A DNA stretch of 13,215 nucleotides from DATFLL01 sp035267785 (lineage in GTDB: Bacteria; Pseudomonadota; Gammaproteobacteria; DATFLL01), in the NCBI GenBank assembly GCA_035267785.1, contig DATFLL010000010.1, positions 1-13,215 on the forward strand. The letters run 5' to 3'. Shown here piece by piece: positions 5,848-11,549 of the stretch. The notes beneath the pieces were generated by a model. It ran no database searches. It saw nothing but the letters and a program-made list of their open reading frames with translations, and was not told where the DNA came from. Both the position numbers and the translations under genes were made by a program. Every line of letters starts with the position of its first letter. Positions within the stretch are counted from its first letter, which is position 1.

Positions 5848-7239
5848 ATGAAACGTCTTTCCCGGATATTCGCCAGCGCCCCGCTGATTTTGACTCTGTT
5901 CGTTGGCGCGGCGGTGGTGACGATCCCCGCGCGCGCCTCGCTGCCCACCGTAGACAGCCAGGGTCATCCGGTGCCGTCGCTGGCGCCGATGCTGCAGAAG
6001 GTCACCCCGGCGGTGGTCAATATTGCCAGCACGGGCAAAGTGCAGGTCCAGCAAAACCCGCTGCTGCAGGACCCGTTCTTCCGTCACTTCTTCAACGTGC
6101 CCGAACAACCGCAGGAGCGTAAGACCGAAAGTCTCGGCTCCGGGGTCATCGTCGACGCCAAGCACGGCTACATTCTCACCAACCACCACGTCATCGCCCA
6201 CGCGAACAAGATCATGGTCACGCTGCGCGACGGGCGCCAGTTCAAGGCCAAGGTCATCGGCGACGACAAGGACACCGACATCGCGGTCATTCAGATCAAG
6301 GCCAAGGACCTGACCGCCCTGCAGCTGGGCAACTCCGAGGACCTGCGCGTCGGCGACTTCGTGGTCGCCATCGGCAACCCGTTCGGACTGGGACAGACCG
6401 TGACCTCGGGCATCGTCAGCGCCCTGGGCCGCACAGGCCTCGGCATCGAGGGCTACGAGGACTTCATCCAGACCGACGCCTCCATCAACCCGGGTAACTC
6501 CGGCGGCGCGCTGGTCAACCTCAACGGCAAGCTCATCGGCATCAACACCGCCATCCTGTCGCAAAGCGGCGGCAACATCGGCATCGGCTTTGCCATCCCC
6601 ATCGACATGGCGCACAGCGTCATGGAACAGCTCATCAAATACGGTGAGGTGCACCGCGGGCGCCTCGGCGTGCAGGCCCAGGATCTCAACCCGAGCCTGG
6701 CCAAGGCCTTCGGCATCACCAGCCGCCACCGCGGCGCGGTCATCACCCAGGTCTCACCCGGCTCGGCCGCGGCCAAGGCCGGCCTCAAACAGGGCGATGT
6801 CGTCACCGAGGTCAACGGTCAGCCGGTGCGCGACGCCTCCATGCTGCGCCTGACCATCGGCCTGCTGCGCGTCGGCCAAGAGGTAAAGCTTAAGGTCGTG
6901 CGCGACGGCAAGACGCATGAAATCAATGCGCGTCTGACCGCGCCGAAGATGACCAGCGCCTCCGGCGGGAAGATCAATAAGTATCTTGCGGGCGCCAAGC
7001 TTGCCGACATCACCCAGGGCTCGCAGCTCTACGGCAAGGTGCAGGGCGTTCTGGTGCAGGGCGTCGCCGGCGGCTCGCCCGCCTGGCAGGCCGGTCTGCG
7101 CCCGGGCGACGTGATCGTCTCGGCCAACCGCAAACCGGTGAAGAACATCGCCGAGCTGCGCAGCGCCGTCAAACGCGAAGGCAGCCTGCTGCTGAACATC
7201 CAGCGCGGTGACGGAGCGCTGTTCCTCTATCTGCAATAG
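5848..7239 (+). CDS. degP: Periplasmic HtrA-family serine endoprotease, DegP/DegQ-like
   Basis: An envelope protease/chaperone that degrades misfolded periplasmic proteins. The product is 463 residues, normal for DegP/DegQ. A Sec signal peptide at 1-30 has basic MKRLSR, a hydrophobic core and a predicted ARA-S cleavage. The trypsin-like domain carries the catalytic triad His114 (TNHHVI), Asp144 (DTDIAVI) and Ser218 (NPGNSGGAL). The LA-loop (NPLLQDPFFRHFFNVPEQ) is short, resembling DegQ more than DegP. Two PDZ domains follow: about 265-355 (GRLGVQAQDL, GSAAAKAGLKQGDVV) and about 375-460 (GSPAWQAGLRPGDVI). The SD is poor (GGA at 5839-5841, overlapping the previous stop region), so translation probably depends on hsp20 coupling. 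The deg symbol is tentative between degP and degQ. Confidence 0.95.
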   Translation: MKRLSRIFASAPLILTLFVGAAVVTIPARASLPTVDSQGHPVPSLAPMLQKVTPAVVNIASTGKVQVQQNPLLQDPFFRHFFNVPEQPQERKTESLGSGVIVDAKHGYILTNHHVIAHANKIMVTLRDGRQFKAKVIGDDKDTDIAVIQIKAKDLTALQLGNSEDLRVGDFVVAIGNPFGLGQTVTSGIVSALGRTGLGIEGYEDFIQTDASINPGNSGGALVNLNGKLIGINTAILSQSGGNIGIGFAIPIDMAHSVMEQLIKYGEVHRGRLGVQAQDLNPSLAKAFGITSRHRGAVITQVSPGSAAAKAGLKQGDVVTEVNGQPVRDASMLRLTIGLLRVGQEVKLKVVRDGKTHEINARLTAPKMTSASGGKINKYLAGAKLADITQGSQLYGKVQGVLVQGVAGGSPAWQAGLRPGDVIVSANRKPVKNIAELRSAVKREGSLLLNIQRGDGALFLYLQ

Positions 7240-7245
7240 GACACA

Positions 7246-7272
7246 GGCCCGCCCGCCAGCGGCGGGCGGGCC
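7246..7272 (+). terminator. Perfect 12-bp GC hairpin after degP
   Basis: GGCCCGCCCGCC (7246-7257) pairs with 7261-7272 around AGC, 6 nt past the degP stop. It lacks a T tract and is followed directly by a heptad repeat. Efficient termination more likely happens at the T8 terminator at 7385-7412. Confidence 0.55.
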
Positions 7273-7278
7273 GCGCCC

Positions 7279-7363
7279 GTTACAAGGTGCAAGTTACAAG
7301 CAAACGACTTAAAGGCTGAGCACTTCTTACTGCCGACTGCACACTGACTTCCGCCAACTTCGT
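7279..7363. repeat. Heptad mosaic repeat, locus 3a (CAAG/ACTG type)
   Basis: The left arm begins GTTACAAGG, with CAAG at 7283, 7290 and 7297. The right arm has ACTG at 7329, 7336 and 7343, then phase-keeping units at 7350 and 7357 (ACTTCGT). About 30 bp of unique sequence lies between the arms. The GTTACAAGG edge is shared with the copy at 8498. Confidence 0.7.
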
Positions 7364-7384
7364 TGTTCTTGCTCATCTCCGTTT

Positions 7385-7412
7385 AGCGGCCGTCCCCCGG
7401 CCGCTTTTTTTT
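7385..7412 (+). terminator. Rho-independent terminator of the hsp20-degP unit
   Basis: AGCGGCCG (7385-7392) pairs with CGGCCGCT (7398-7405) over a TCCCC loop, followed by eight T (7405-7412). It has textbook form and lies 146 nt past degP, with repeat locus 3a inside the transcribed 3' UTR. Confidence 0.88.
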
Positions 7413-7437
7413 CGCGCCCGCAAAGAACGCGGGCGCG
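7413..7437. repeat. Perfect 9-bp hairpin at the edge of repeat locus 3b
   Basis: CGCGCCCGC (7413-7421) pairs with GCGGGCGCG (7429-7437) across AAAGAAC. It directly follows a terminator T tract and directly precedes GTTGCAAG heptads. The same order, terminator then GC hairpin then GTT-CAAG heptads, recurs at 8442-8519, so the hairpin seems part of the repeat unit. Confidence 0.6.
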
Positions 7438-7438
7438 C

Positions 7439-7593
7439 GTTGCAAGTGACAAGGTCCAAGTTACAAGTTGGCGGTTGGCGGTTGGCGGTTGGCGGTTGGC
7501 GGTTGGCGGTTGGCGGTTGGCGGTTGGCGGTTGGCAATAAGAATCTTAAGTGCTTTTCTCTTTCTGATTACTGCGGACTGCCGACCGAAGACT
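7439..7593. repeat. Heptad mosaic repeat, locus 3b, with a 70-bp GTTGGCG tandem array
   Basis: CAAG occurs at 7443, 7450, 7457 and 7464. The phase then passes seamlessly into nine perfect GTTGGCG units (7467-7529) and one GTTGGCA (7530-7536). The right arm has ACTG or ACYN-like units at 7570, 7577, 7584 and 7591. A 73-codon frame across the array (GWRLAVG repeats) is a by-product: it has no SD and lies between a terminator and a promoter. Confidence 0.85.
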
Positions 7594-7630
7594 CCGCCCG
7601 AAGGGCGGCAGCCGTAGGTCGGGCGGAGTC
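7590..7630. repeat. 11-bp inverted repeat joining loci 3b and 3c
   Basis: GACTCCGCCCG (7590-7600) pairs perfectly with CGGGCGGAGTC (7620-7630). A nested hairpin, CCGCCC-GAA-GGGCGG (7594-7608), competes with it. The segment resembles 5148-5169 of locus 2 (GAGGACGCCGCCCTGAAGGG against GAAGACTCCGCCCGAAGGG). Confidence 0.65.
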
Positions 7631-7745
7631 ATCAGTGGCAGTTAACAGTAAATCAGCTTAAAGGCAAATCGGCTCTTAGATTCCTCCTGCTGCAAACTGC
7701 CAACTGACATCTGCCAACTTTGTGTCGTCTCTGCGTCCTCTGCGT
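7630..7745. repeat. Heptad mosaic repeat, locus 3c, ending in a CTCTGCGT duplication
   Basis: The left arm is degenerate (CAGT at 7633, 7639, 7646). The right arm is clean, with CTG at 7690, 7697, 7704 and 7711 and CTT at 7718; 7695-7720 matches 5181-5206 at all but about three bases. It is followed by a 9-bp direct repeat of CTCTGCGT (7729-7745). From 7746 to 7868 I see no gene or clear signal. Confidence 0.65.
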
Positions 7746-7868
7746 TCCCTTCCAGGGCACATCTGAGTCCGCAGCAATCGCCGCGCAGCTCACGTCTGAG
7801 CCAGATTGTAAGCGTGCACTTACCGACCCCCTATGCCGATGCTGAATGCCCATACCCATCACACGGGA

Positions 7869-7893
7869 ATACTTGACTTTTTTAGTCAGGAAT
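7869..7893. promoter_or_regulatory. IscR type-1-like operator
   Basis: From ATACTTGACT (7869-7878) to AGTCAGGAAT (7884-7893), the 25-mer agrees at 23 positions with the type-1 IscR consensus as I remember it (ATASYYGACTR and its mirrored half YAGTCRRSTAT, around W3). The core is TGACT-N5-AGTCA. It covers the -35 of the following promoter, so [2Fe-2S]-IscR binding would be expected to repress. The mismatches are T at the R position (7879) and A for T at 7891. Confidence 0.6.
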
Positions 7894-7900
7894 CTATATT
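7873..7900 (+). promoter_or_regulatory. Sigma-70 promoter of the ABM-like gene
   Basis: TTGACT (-35, 7873-7878) and TATATT (-10, 7895-7900) are separated by 16 bp. The predicted transcription start is near 7907, giving a leader of about 30 nt. The -35 is embedded in the IscR-like operator. Confidence 0.7.
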
Positions 7901-7936
7901 AGTTCATAACCAAGCACTGAATTTAGGAGGTGCCTT

Positions 7937-8386
7937 ATGACAGGACTTATTCCAGGCTTTCCGATGAACGGCGTAGTTACCGTCAACCGCGTGATCCTGC
8001 GCCCCGAGTACACCGTCGACGACCTGCAGGAGCGCGTCGCCGAGCTGTGCGAGAACGTCAAGACGTATCACTCGGATACGGGCTTCGTGGGCGGATTCGT
8101 CAGTCTGAACAGCGGGGCGATCTCCAACGAGGGCTCGAGCATCGGCCAGGCCGTGGAGAGTCCGCTCAAGGAAAAGGAGGCCCTGATCGTCACCTTCTGG
8201 CGCAGCTTCGAGGAGCACGAGGCCTCGCACCGCAGCGAGACCTTCCAGCCTCTGTTCCAGCGCGTGCTGGAGCTGTGCGAGAACGGCAACGAGGAGATCG
8301 CCTACGAAATGCTGTGGTCGGGCCAGGCCTACGACCCCGAGCAGGCGCAGGCCGCCCGCGAGGCCAAGGAAGCGCACGCCGCCTAA
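7937..8386 (+). CDS. Small ABM-like (dimeric alpha/beta-barrel) protein, function unknown
   Basis: A 149-residue soluble protein with no signal peptide. The segment ALIVTFWRSFEEHEASHRSE (82-101) resembles the strand plus Trp/His helix of antibiotic-biosynthesis-monooxygenase-type ferredoxin-like barrels, as does an early strand (VVTVNRVILRP, 13-23). That is a fold-level guess. The pentapeptide ELCEN occurs twice (36-40 and 112-116), placing Cys38 and Cys114 in matching helices and hinting at an internal duplication. The tail (131-149) is Ala/Glu-rich and charged. The start is secure: the SD AGGAGGTG (7925-7932) is near perfect. It is monocistronic, with its own promoter, an IscR-like operator and a T8 terminator. 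The iron-sulfur-type control and paired cysteines may indicate a redox or Fe-S-related role, but no catalytic activity can be assigned. Confidence 0.8.
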   Translation: MTGLIPGFPMNGVVTVNRVILRPEYTVDDLQERVAELCENVKTYHSDTGFVGGFVSLNSGAISNEGSSIGQAVESPLKEKEALIVTFWRSFEEHEASHRSETFQPLFQRVLELCENGNEEIAYEMLWSGQAYDPEQAQAAREAKEAHAA

Positions 8387-8412
8387 AGCGGTAGAAAACA
8401 GTCCACTCCCCC

Positions 8413-8470
8413 GGGAGGTACACACCCACCTCCCTACTTTGGCGCACCGCCCCCCGGTGCGCTTTTTTTT
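8413..8470 (+). terminator. Rho-independent terminator of the ABM-like gene, with a preceding hairpin
   Basis: GCGCACCG (8442-8449) pairs with CGGTGCGC (8455-8462) over CCCCC and is followed by eight T (8463-8470). A second stem, GGGAGGT (8413-8419) with ACCTCCC (8428-8434), stands just before it. Confidence 0.9.
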
Positions 8471-8471
8471 G

Positions 8472-8588
8472 CGCGCCTGCGCGCAACGCAGGCGCGCGTT
8501 ACAAGGTTCAAGTTACAAGTTGGCAGTTGGCAGTTGGCAGCAAATCTTGGCCGCTTTTTTCTGGCTGCCAACGGACGACTGCGAGCTC
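8472..8588. repeat. Heptad mosaic repeat, locus 4, with leading GC hairpin
   Basis: The hairpin CGCGCCTGCG (8472-8481) pairs with CGCAGGCGCG (8487-8496). Then come GTTACAAGG with CAAG at 8502, 8509 and 8516, and three GTTGGCA units (8519-8539). About 25 bp later, right-arm units start at 8565 (CTGCCAA), 8572 and 8579. The order and phase match locus 3b at 7413-7593. Between 8589 and 8712 I see nothing else. Confidence 0.78.
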
Positions 8589-8712
8589 GCCCGCGTTCAG
8601 AGCGCCCCCTCGTGTTTTAGACTCATTCTGTGCACTGCAATCGCCGACGGCTGGCATCGCGGGTCGCGGGTTTTGCCCGTCCTCGCGGCCCTCCGCCCAG
8701 ACCATTAGCAGT

Positions 8713-8740
8713 TTGCTATATTACTGTGCGCGCATATGAT
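8713..8740 (+). promoter_or_regulatory. Sigma-70 promoter candidate for the PstS-like gene
   Basis: TTGCTA (8713-8718) and TATGAT (8735-8740) are separated by 16 bp. This would give a leader of about 105 nt. I see no Pho-box-like direct repeat here. Confidence 0.5.
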
Positions 8741-8758
8741 TTTTATGGAATATTAACG

Positions 8759-8833
8759 GACCTGGAAAGGTCTTTAGTTATAGGGCGAACAGCCGACACC
8801 TATAACCACTGTGCGAATTTGGTAACGTTCGCC
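8759..8833 (+). other. Structured leader RNA with possible pseudoknot
   Basis: Three elements lie between the promoter and the SD. GACCT/AGGTC (8759-8763/8768-8772) has a GGAA loop. GTTATAGG (8777-8784) pairs perfectly with CCTATAAC (8799-8806). The 14-nt loop of that second hairpin contains GCGAAC (8785-8790), complementary to GTTCGC (8827-8832), which makes an H-type pseudoknot possible 7 nt before the SD (8840-8845). Alternatively GCGAA (8813-8817) pairs locally with TTCGC (8828-8832), giving two exclusive states. The 8-bp inverted repeat could instead be a protein operator. Confidence 0.4.
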
Positions 8834-8852
8834 TGTGCTGGAGGGAAGTTCG

Positions 8853-9791
8853 ATGGCAGCGCATATCAAAGGATTTATCTCCGAAGCGGCCCGAGGGGCG
8901 TTTTTCACGCTAATGGGCGCGGTCCTGGCGTTGACGGCAACGTCGGCTGGAGCCGCCGCCAACCCGACACCCAGCCTTTCGTCGAAGACGCTGATATGGG
9001 CGGGCTGCGGTATCACCAAGAAGGCCTTCATGGCCGAGCTGGCCAAGGCGTATTACAAGAAGGCCGGGATCAAGATCGAACTGCACGGCGGCGGCGCCAC
9101 CAAGGGCATTCGCCAGGCGGCAAAGGGTGAGATCGACATCGGCGGCGCCTGCCGCGCGACGATGGATCACAACCCCCTCGAGCGCAACGCCTTTCAGATC
9201 CCGGTCGCCTGGGACGCGCTGGTCGTCATCGTGCACAAGGGCAACCCGGTCGACAACATCACGTTCAAGCAGCTTCGCAACATTTACCTGGGCAAGATCA
9301 CCAACTGGAAGGAGCTGGGCGGGCGCGACGAGCCGATCCATCTCTACGCACGCAAGGGCAAGATCTCCGGCGTCGGACGCACGCTGCGCGAATTGGTGTT
9401 CGCCGACTACGACCAGGATTTCACCTCGCGCGCGACCTATGTGCGCTCCTCGGGGCCGCTGGAAAAGGCGGTCGTCTCCGAACCCGATGCCATGGGCACC
9501 ACGGGCGTGAGCAGCGCCCACAAGCGCGACGTGAAGATCCTCAAGCTCAACGGCAAGGAACCGAGCTACGAGAACATCAAGAATGGCGATTACGTGCTGT
9601 ATCGGCCGCTGTATCTGGTCACCAACCGCACCAATCACGACCCGCGGGTCAAGGCGTTCATCGACTTTGCGCTGAGCCCCGAGGGCAAGGCCATCATTCG
9701 GCGCACGGGCACGGTGCCCTATGCCGATGCGCTGCCACTGGTCATGAAGCAGTTGGATCAATACAAAAGGGCCACGGCAGCGGGCCTGTAG
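8853..9791 (+). CDS. Periplasmic PstS-like phosphate/anion-binding protein (orphan)
   Basis: A 312-residue substrate-binding protein of the PstS-like class. The N-terminus has a Sec signal peptide with hydrophobic FFTLMGAVLALTATSAGA and predicted cleavage near residue 34 or 35. There is no lipobox, so it should be soluble periplasmic. Family features: HGGGATKGIRQAAKGEIDIG (78-97), the counterpart of the PstS glycine-rich anion loop; LRNIYLGKITNWKELGG (141-157), very typical of the family; SGVGRTLRELVF (172-183), near the expected second anion loop; and FIDFALSPEGKAIIRRTG near the end. The start is ATG 8853 with SD GGAGGG (8840-8845) rather than the in-frame GTG at 8835, which precedes the SD. 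No pstCAB or phoU adjoins it, and a terminator follows directly, so ligand and role are open: phosphate scavenging, another oxyanion, or sensing. Confidence 0.88.
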   Translation: MAAHIKGFISEAARGAFFTLMGAVLALTATSAGAAANPTPSLSSKTLIWAGCGITKKAFMAELAKAYYKKAGIKIELHGGGATKGIRQAAKGEIDIGGACRATMDHNPLERNAFQIPVAWDALVVIVHKGNPVDNITFKQLRNIYLGKITNWKELGGRDEPIHLYARKGKISGVGRTLRELVFADYDQDFTSRATYVRSSGPLEKAVVSEPDAMGTTGVSSAHKRDVKILKLNGKEPSYENIKNGDYVLYRPLYLVTNRTNHDPRVKAFIDFALSPEGKAIIRRTGTVPYADALPLVMKQLDQYKRATAAGL

Positions 9792-9817
9792 ACCGTTGCG
9801 CCAGCCCGTGAAAGAAG

Positions 9818-9842
9818 AAGCCCGCCTGACGGCGGGCTTTTT
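9818..9842. terminator. Bidirectional intrinsic terminator between pstS-like gene and sat
   Basis: AAGCCCGCC (9818-9826) pairs with GGCGGGCTT (9831-9839) over TGAC, with five T (9838-9842) on the plus strand. On the minus strand the stem is followed by the pyrimidine-rich TTCTTCTTTC, so it may also end sat transcripts. Confidence 0.8.
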
Positions 9843-9873
9843 CGTAGCGGGATTCGACGTCCCGAGCTTCTGC

Positions 9874-9895
9874 CTTATATATAAGAATATATAAG
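9874..9895. repeat. AT palindrome just downstream of sat
   Basis: CTTATATATAAG (9874-9885) is a perfect 12-bp palindrome and is followed by AATATATAAG, a near repeat of its right half. It sits between convergent genes in otherwise GC-rich DNA. The function is unknown. Confidence 0.5.
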
Positions 9896-9913
9896 AAGCG
9901 TCGAGCGCCTCGC

Positions 9914-11131
9914 CTAGCGGGCCGAGTGGCCGCTGAGCTTGACCTCGACCTTCTGGTCGTCGGCCAGGCCGCCGTAATAGGCGCGCAGGATCTCCAGGAC
10001 CTCGGGGCGGCTGAAGTGATCCGGCACCTCGGTGCCTTCGGACAGGGCCTTGCGCAGCTTGGTGCCGGACAACAGCAGGCGGTCCTCGGCGCCGTGCGGG
10101 CAGGTCTTCATGGAGGCCATGCCCTCGCACTTGTTGCACCAGAAGGTCCAGTCGATCTTCAGCGCCTGGGTCTCCAGGGAACCGGCCGGGATCTCATCGA
10201 AGATGGCGTGGGCGTCGAAGGGACCGTAATAGTCGCCGACGCCGGCGTGGTCACGGCCGACGATGAGGTGCGAGCAGCCGTAGTTCTGGCGGAACAGGGC
10301 GTGCAACAGCGCCTCGCGCGGACCGGCATAGCGCATGTCCAGCGGATAACCGGCCTGCACCACGGTGTCCTTGACGAAGTACTTCTCGGTCAAGGTGCCG
10401 ATGGCCTTGGCGCGCACGTCAGCCGGGATGTCTCCGGGCTTGAGCTTGCCGAGCAACGAGTGGATCAGCACACCGTCGCAGATCTCGATGGCGATCTTGG
10501 CCAGGTACTCGTGGGAGCGGTGCATCGGGTTGCGCGTCTGGAACGCGGCAACCGTGCTCCAGCCCTTGGACTCGAACAGGGCGCGGGTCTGGGCCGGGGT
10601 AAGGAAGAGGTCGGCGTACTTGGTTTCGAAGTCGCCCGTGGACAGGACCTTGCCCGGACCGGCCAGGTTCACGTCGCCCTGGGCCATGACCATCTTCACG
10701 CCCGGGTGCTCCAGGTCGGTGGTCTTGTAGACCTGCTTGCACTCGTGCTCCTTGTCGATGCCGTACTTCTCGGTCACCGTCATGGTGGCCATGACCTCGC
10801 CGGTCTCGTCGCTGACCAGCGCGATATCGGAGTTCTCGTGGATGCCGTTGGCGGTGTCCTTGTCGGTCGACAGGGTAATGGGGATGGGCCAGAACAGACC
10901 GTCGGCCATCTGATAATTGTCGCACACGCCCTTCCAGTCGGCGTGGGTCATAAAGCCGTCCAGCGGGGTGAAACCGCCGATGCCCAACATGATGAGGTCG
11001 CCTGCCTCACGGGATGAGATGCGGATCTGCGGGAGCGACTGGGCACGTGCCTTCTCGTCCTCCAACGCCGTACCTTGGAGCAATAGGGGCTTGAGTTCCC
11101 CGCCGCCGTGCGGCCTGACTAGATTGGACAT
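9914..11131 (-). CDS. sat: Dissimilatory sulfate adenylyltransferase (ATP sulfurylase)
   Basis: In sulfur oxidisers this cytoplasmic enzyme converts APS and pyrophosphate to sulfate and ATP, a substrate-level phosphorylation step. It is a single polypeptide of 405 residues, the length of the homo-oligomeric Sat type (not CysDN). Seen: the nucleotide/sulfate-binding motif QTRNPMHRSH (198-207); GRDHAGVGDYYGP (292-304); and a cysteine cluster CNKC (332-335) with Cys344 in KTCPHGAEDR, the metal-binding site of bacterial/archaeal Sat proteins. No APS-kinase domain is fused. The start ATG (11131-11129) has a minus-strand SD, AGGAA, about 5 nt upstream. It converges with the PstS-like gene and diverges from soeA. 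AprAB is not in the window. Confidence 0.96.
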   Translation of the reverse strand: MSNLVRPHGGGELKPLLLQGTALEDEKARAQSLPQIRISSREAGDLIMLGIGGFTPLDGFMTHADWKGVCDNYQMADGLFWPIPITLSTDKDTANGIHENSDIALVSDETGEVMATMTVTEKYGIDKEHECKQVYKTTDLEHPGVKMVMAQGDVNLAGPGKVLSTGDFETKYADLFLTPAQTRALFESKGWSTVAAFQTRNPMHRSHEYLAKIAIEICDGVLIHSLLGKLKPGDIPADVRAKAIGTLTEKYFVKDTVVQAGYPLDMRYAGPREALLHALFRQNYGCSHLIVGRDHAGVGDYYGPFDAHAIFDEIPAGSLETQALKIDWTFWCNKCEGMASMKTCPHGAEDRLLLSGTKLRKALSEGTEVPDHFSRPEVLEILRAYYGGLADDQKVEVKLSGHSAR

Positions 11132-11322
11132 GGGTTTCCTCGCGTACTAGAAGTGTGTGGCTGGTGGCCGGCCCCGGCACCCGTTTCGCGTGGAAATCGG
11201 CCAGGGCTTATAATTTGGGAGCCAATACCTTAGCGATCCGCCCCCCGAAGTCCAAACAGTTTTATCTTTCCTCTCTATAAACAGGCTTTATTAGGGTGAA
11301 CATGTCCGCCGTGGATTACAAC

Positions 11323-11339
11323 TGTATGTTTTTAATACA
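11323..11339. promoter_or_regulatory. Possible operator TGTAT-N7-ATACA in the sat/soeA divergent region
   Basis: A 5-7-5 inverted repeat lies roughly midway between the two start codons in the AT-rich stretch. No regulator can be named. The 418-bp region 11132-11549 also holds the soeA promoter candidate, a GCTAATTAGC palindrome and a leader hairpin. For sat, a minus-strand TTGGAC (11255-11250) with weak TAAGGT (11232-11227) is the best promoter I can find. Confidence 0.3.
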
Positions 11340-11351
11340 ATAACACCCACG

Positions 11352-11381
11352 TTGGCACGCCAATAATTCGTTATTTAGAAT
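11352..11381 (+). promoter_or_regulatory. Sigma-70 promoter candidate for soeA
   Basis: TTGGCA (11352-11357) and TAGAAT (11376-11381) are separated by 18 bp; the -10 matches the consensus at five of six positions. The leader would be about 160 nt. Confidence 0.5.
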
Positions 11382-11411
11382 ATTATTATATTTTATCATG
11401 AATTCAGAAAT

Positions 11412-11421
11412 GCTAATTAGC
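11412..11421. promoter_or_regulatory. Palindrome GCTAATTAGC downstream of the soeA promoter
   Basis: A perfect 10-bp palindrome about 30 bp past the predicted soeA -10. The position would suit repressor binding. No known regulator motif is recognised. Confidence 0.3.
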
Positions 11422-11466
11422 TAAACTCAGTCTAAACACCTACTATTAGCGCCCTTCGCGCACGTT

Positions 11467-11499
11467 CCCCCGATCGCATCCCCAGTCGTTCATCGGGGG
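11467..11499 (+). other. Leader hairpin before soeA
   Basis: CCCCCGAT (11467-11474) pairs perfectly with ATCGGGGG (11492-11499) around a 17-nt loop. No T run follows. The internal CCCC (11480-11483) could compete for the same GGGGG, so alternative folds exist. Confidence 0.4.
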
Positions 11500-11549
11500 T
11501 GGTCGCCGGGGGCCGCTGCTGGAATCGCAACCCGGAATCCCGAGACACC

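Noticed and set aside
5113..6729. Minus-strand frame of 538 codons
   Set aside because: It is antisense to the second hsp20 and degP, has an Ala/Gly/His/Val-biased shadow composition, and crosses a perfect terminator hairpin.
7439..7593. CRISPR array
   Set aside because: The units are 7 bp and contiguous or with degenerate positions; there are no 25-40-bp repeats with unique spacers and no cas genes.
7440..7661. Frame encoding GWRLAVG peptide repeats
   Set aside because: It is translated from the GTTGGCG tandem array (7-bp units in three frames give a 7-residue repeat). There is no SD, and the repeat family occurs elsewhere without open frames.
8835..8852. GTG start upstream of the PstS-like ATG
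   Set aside because: It would overlap the SD (8840-8845) and add residues before a good signal peptide; ATG 8853 is ideally spaced.
11322..11340. LexA box
   Set aside because: CTGT is followed by 11 bp and ACAA rather than N8-ACAG.
11353..11370. Sigma-54 promoter at TGGCAC
   Set aside because: The -24 element fits, but the -12 position lacks the essential GC dinucleotide.
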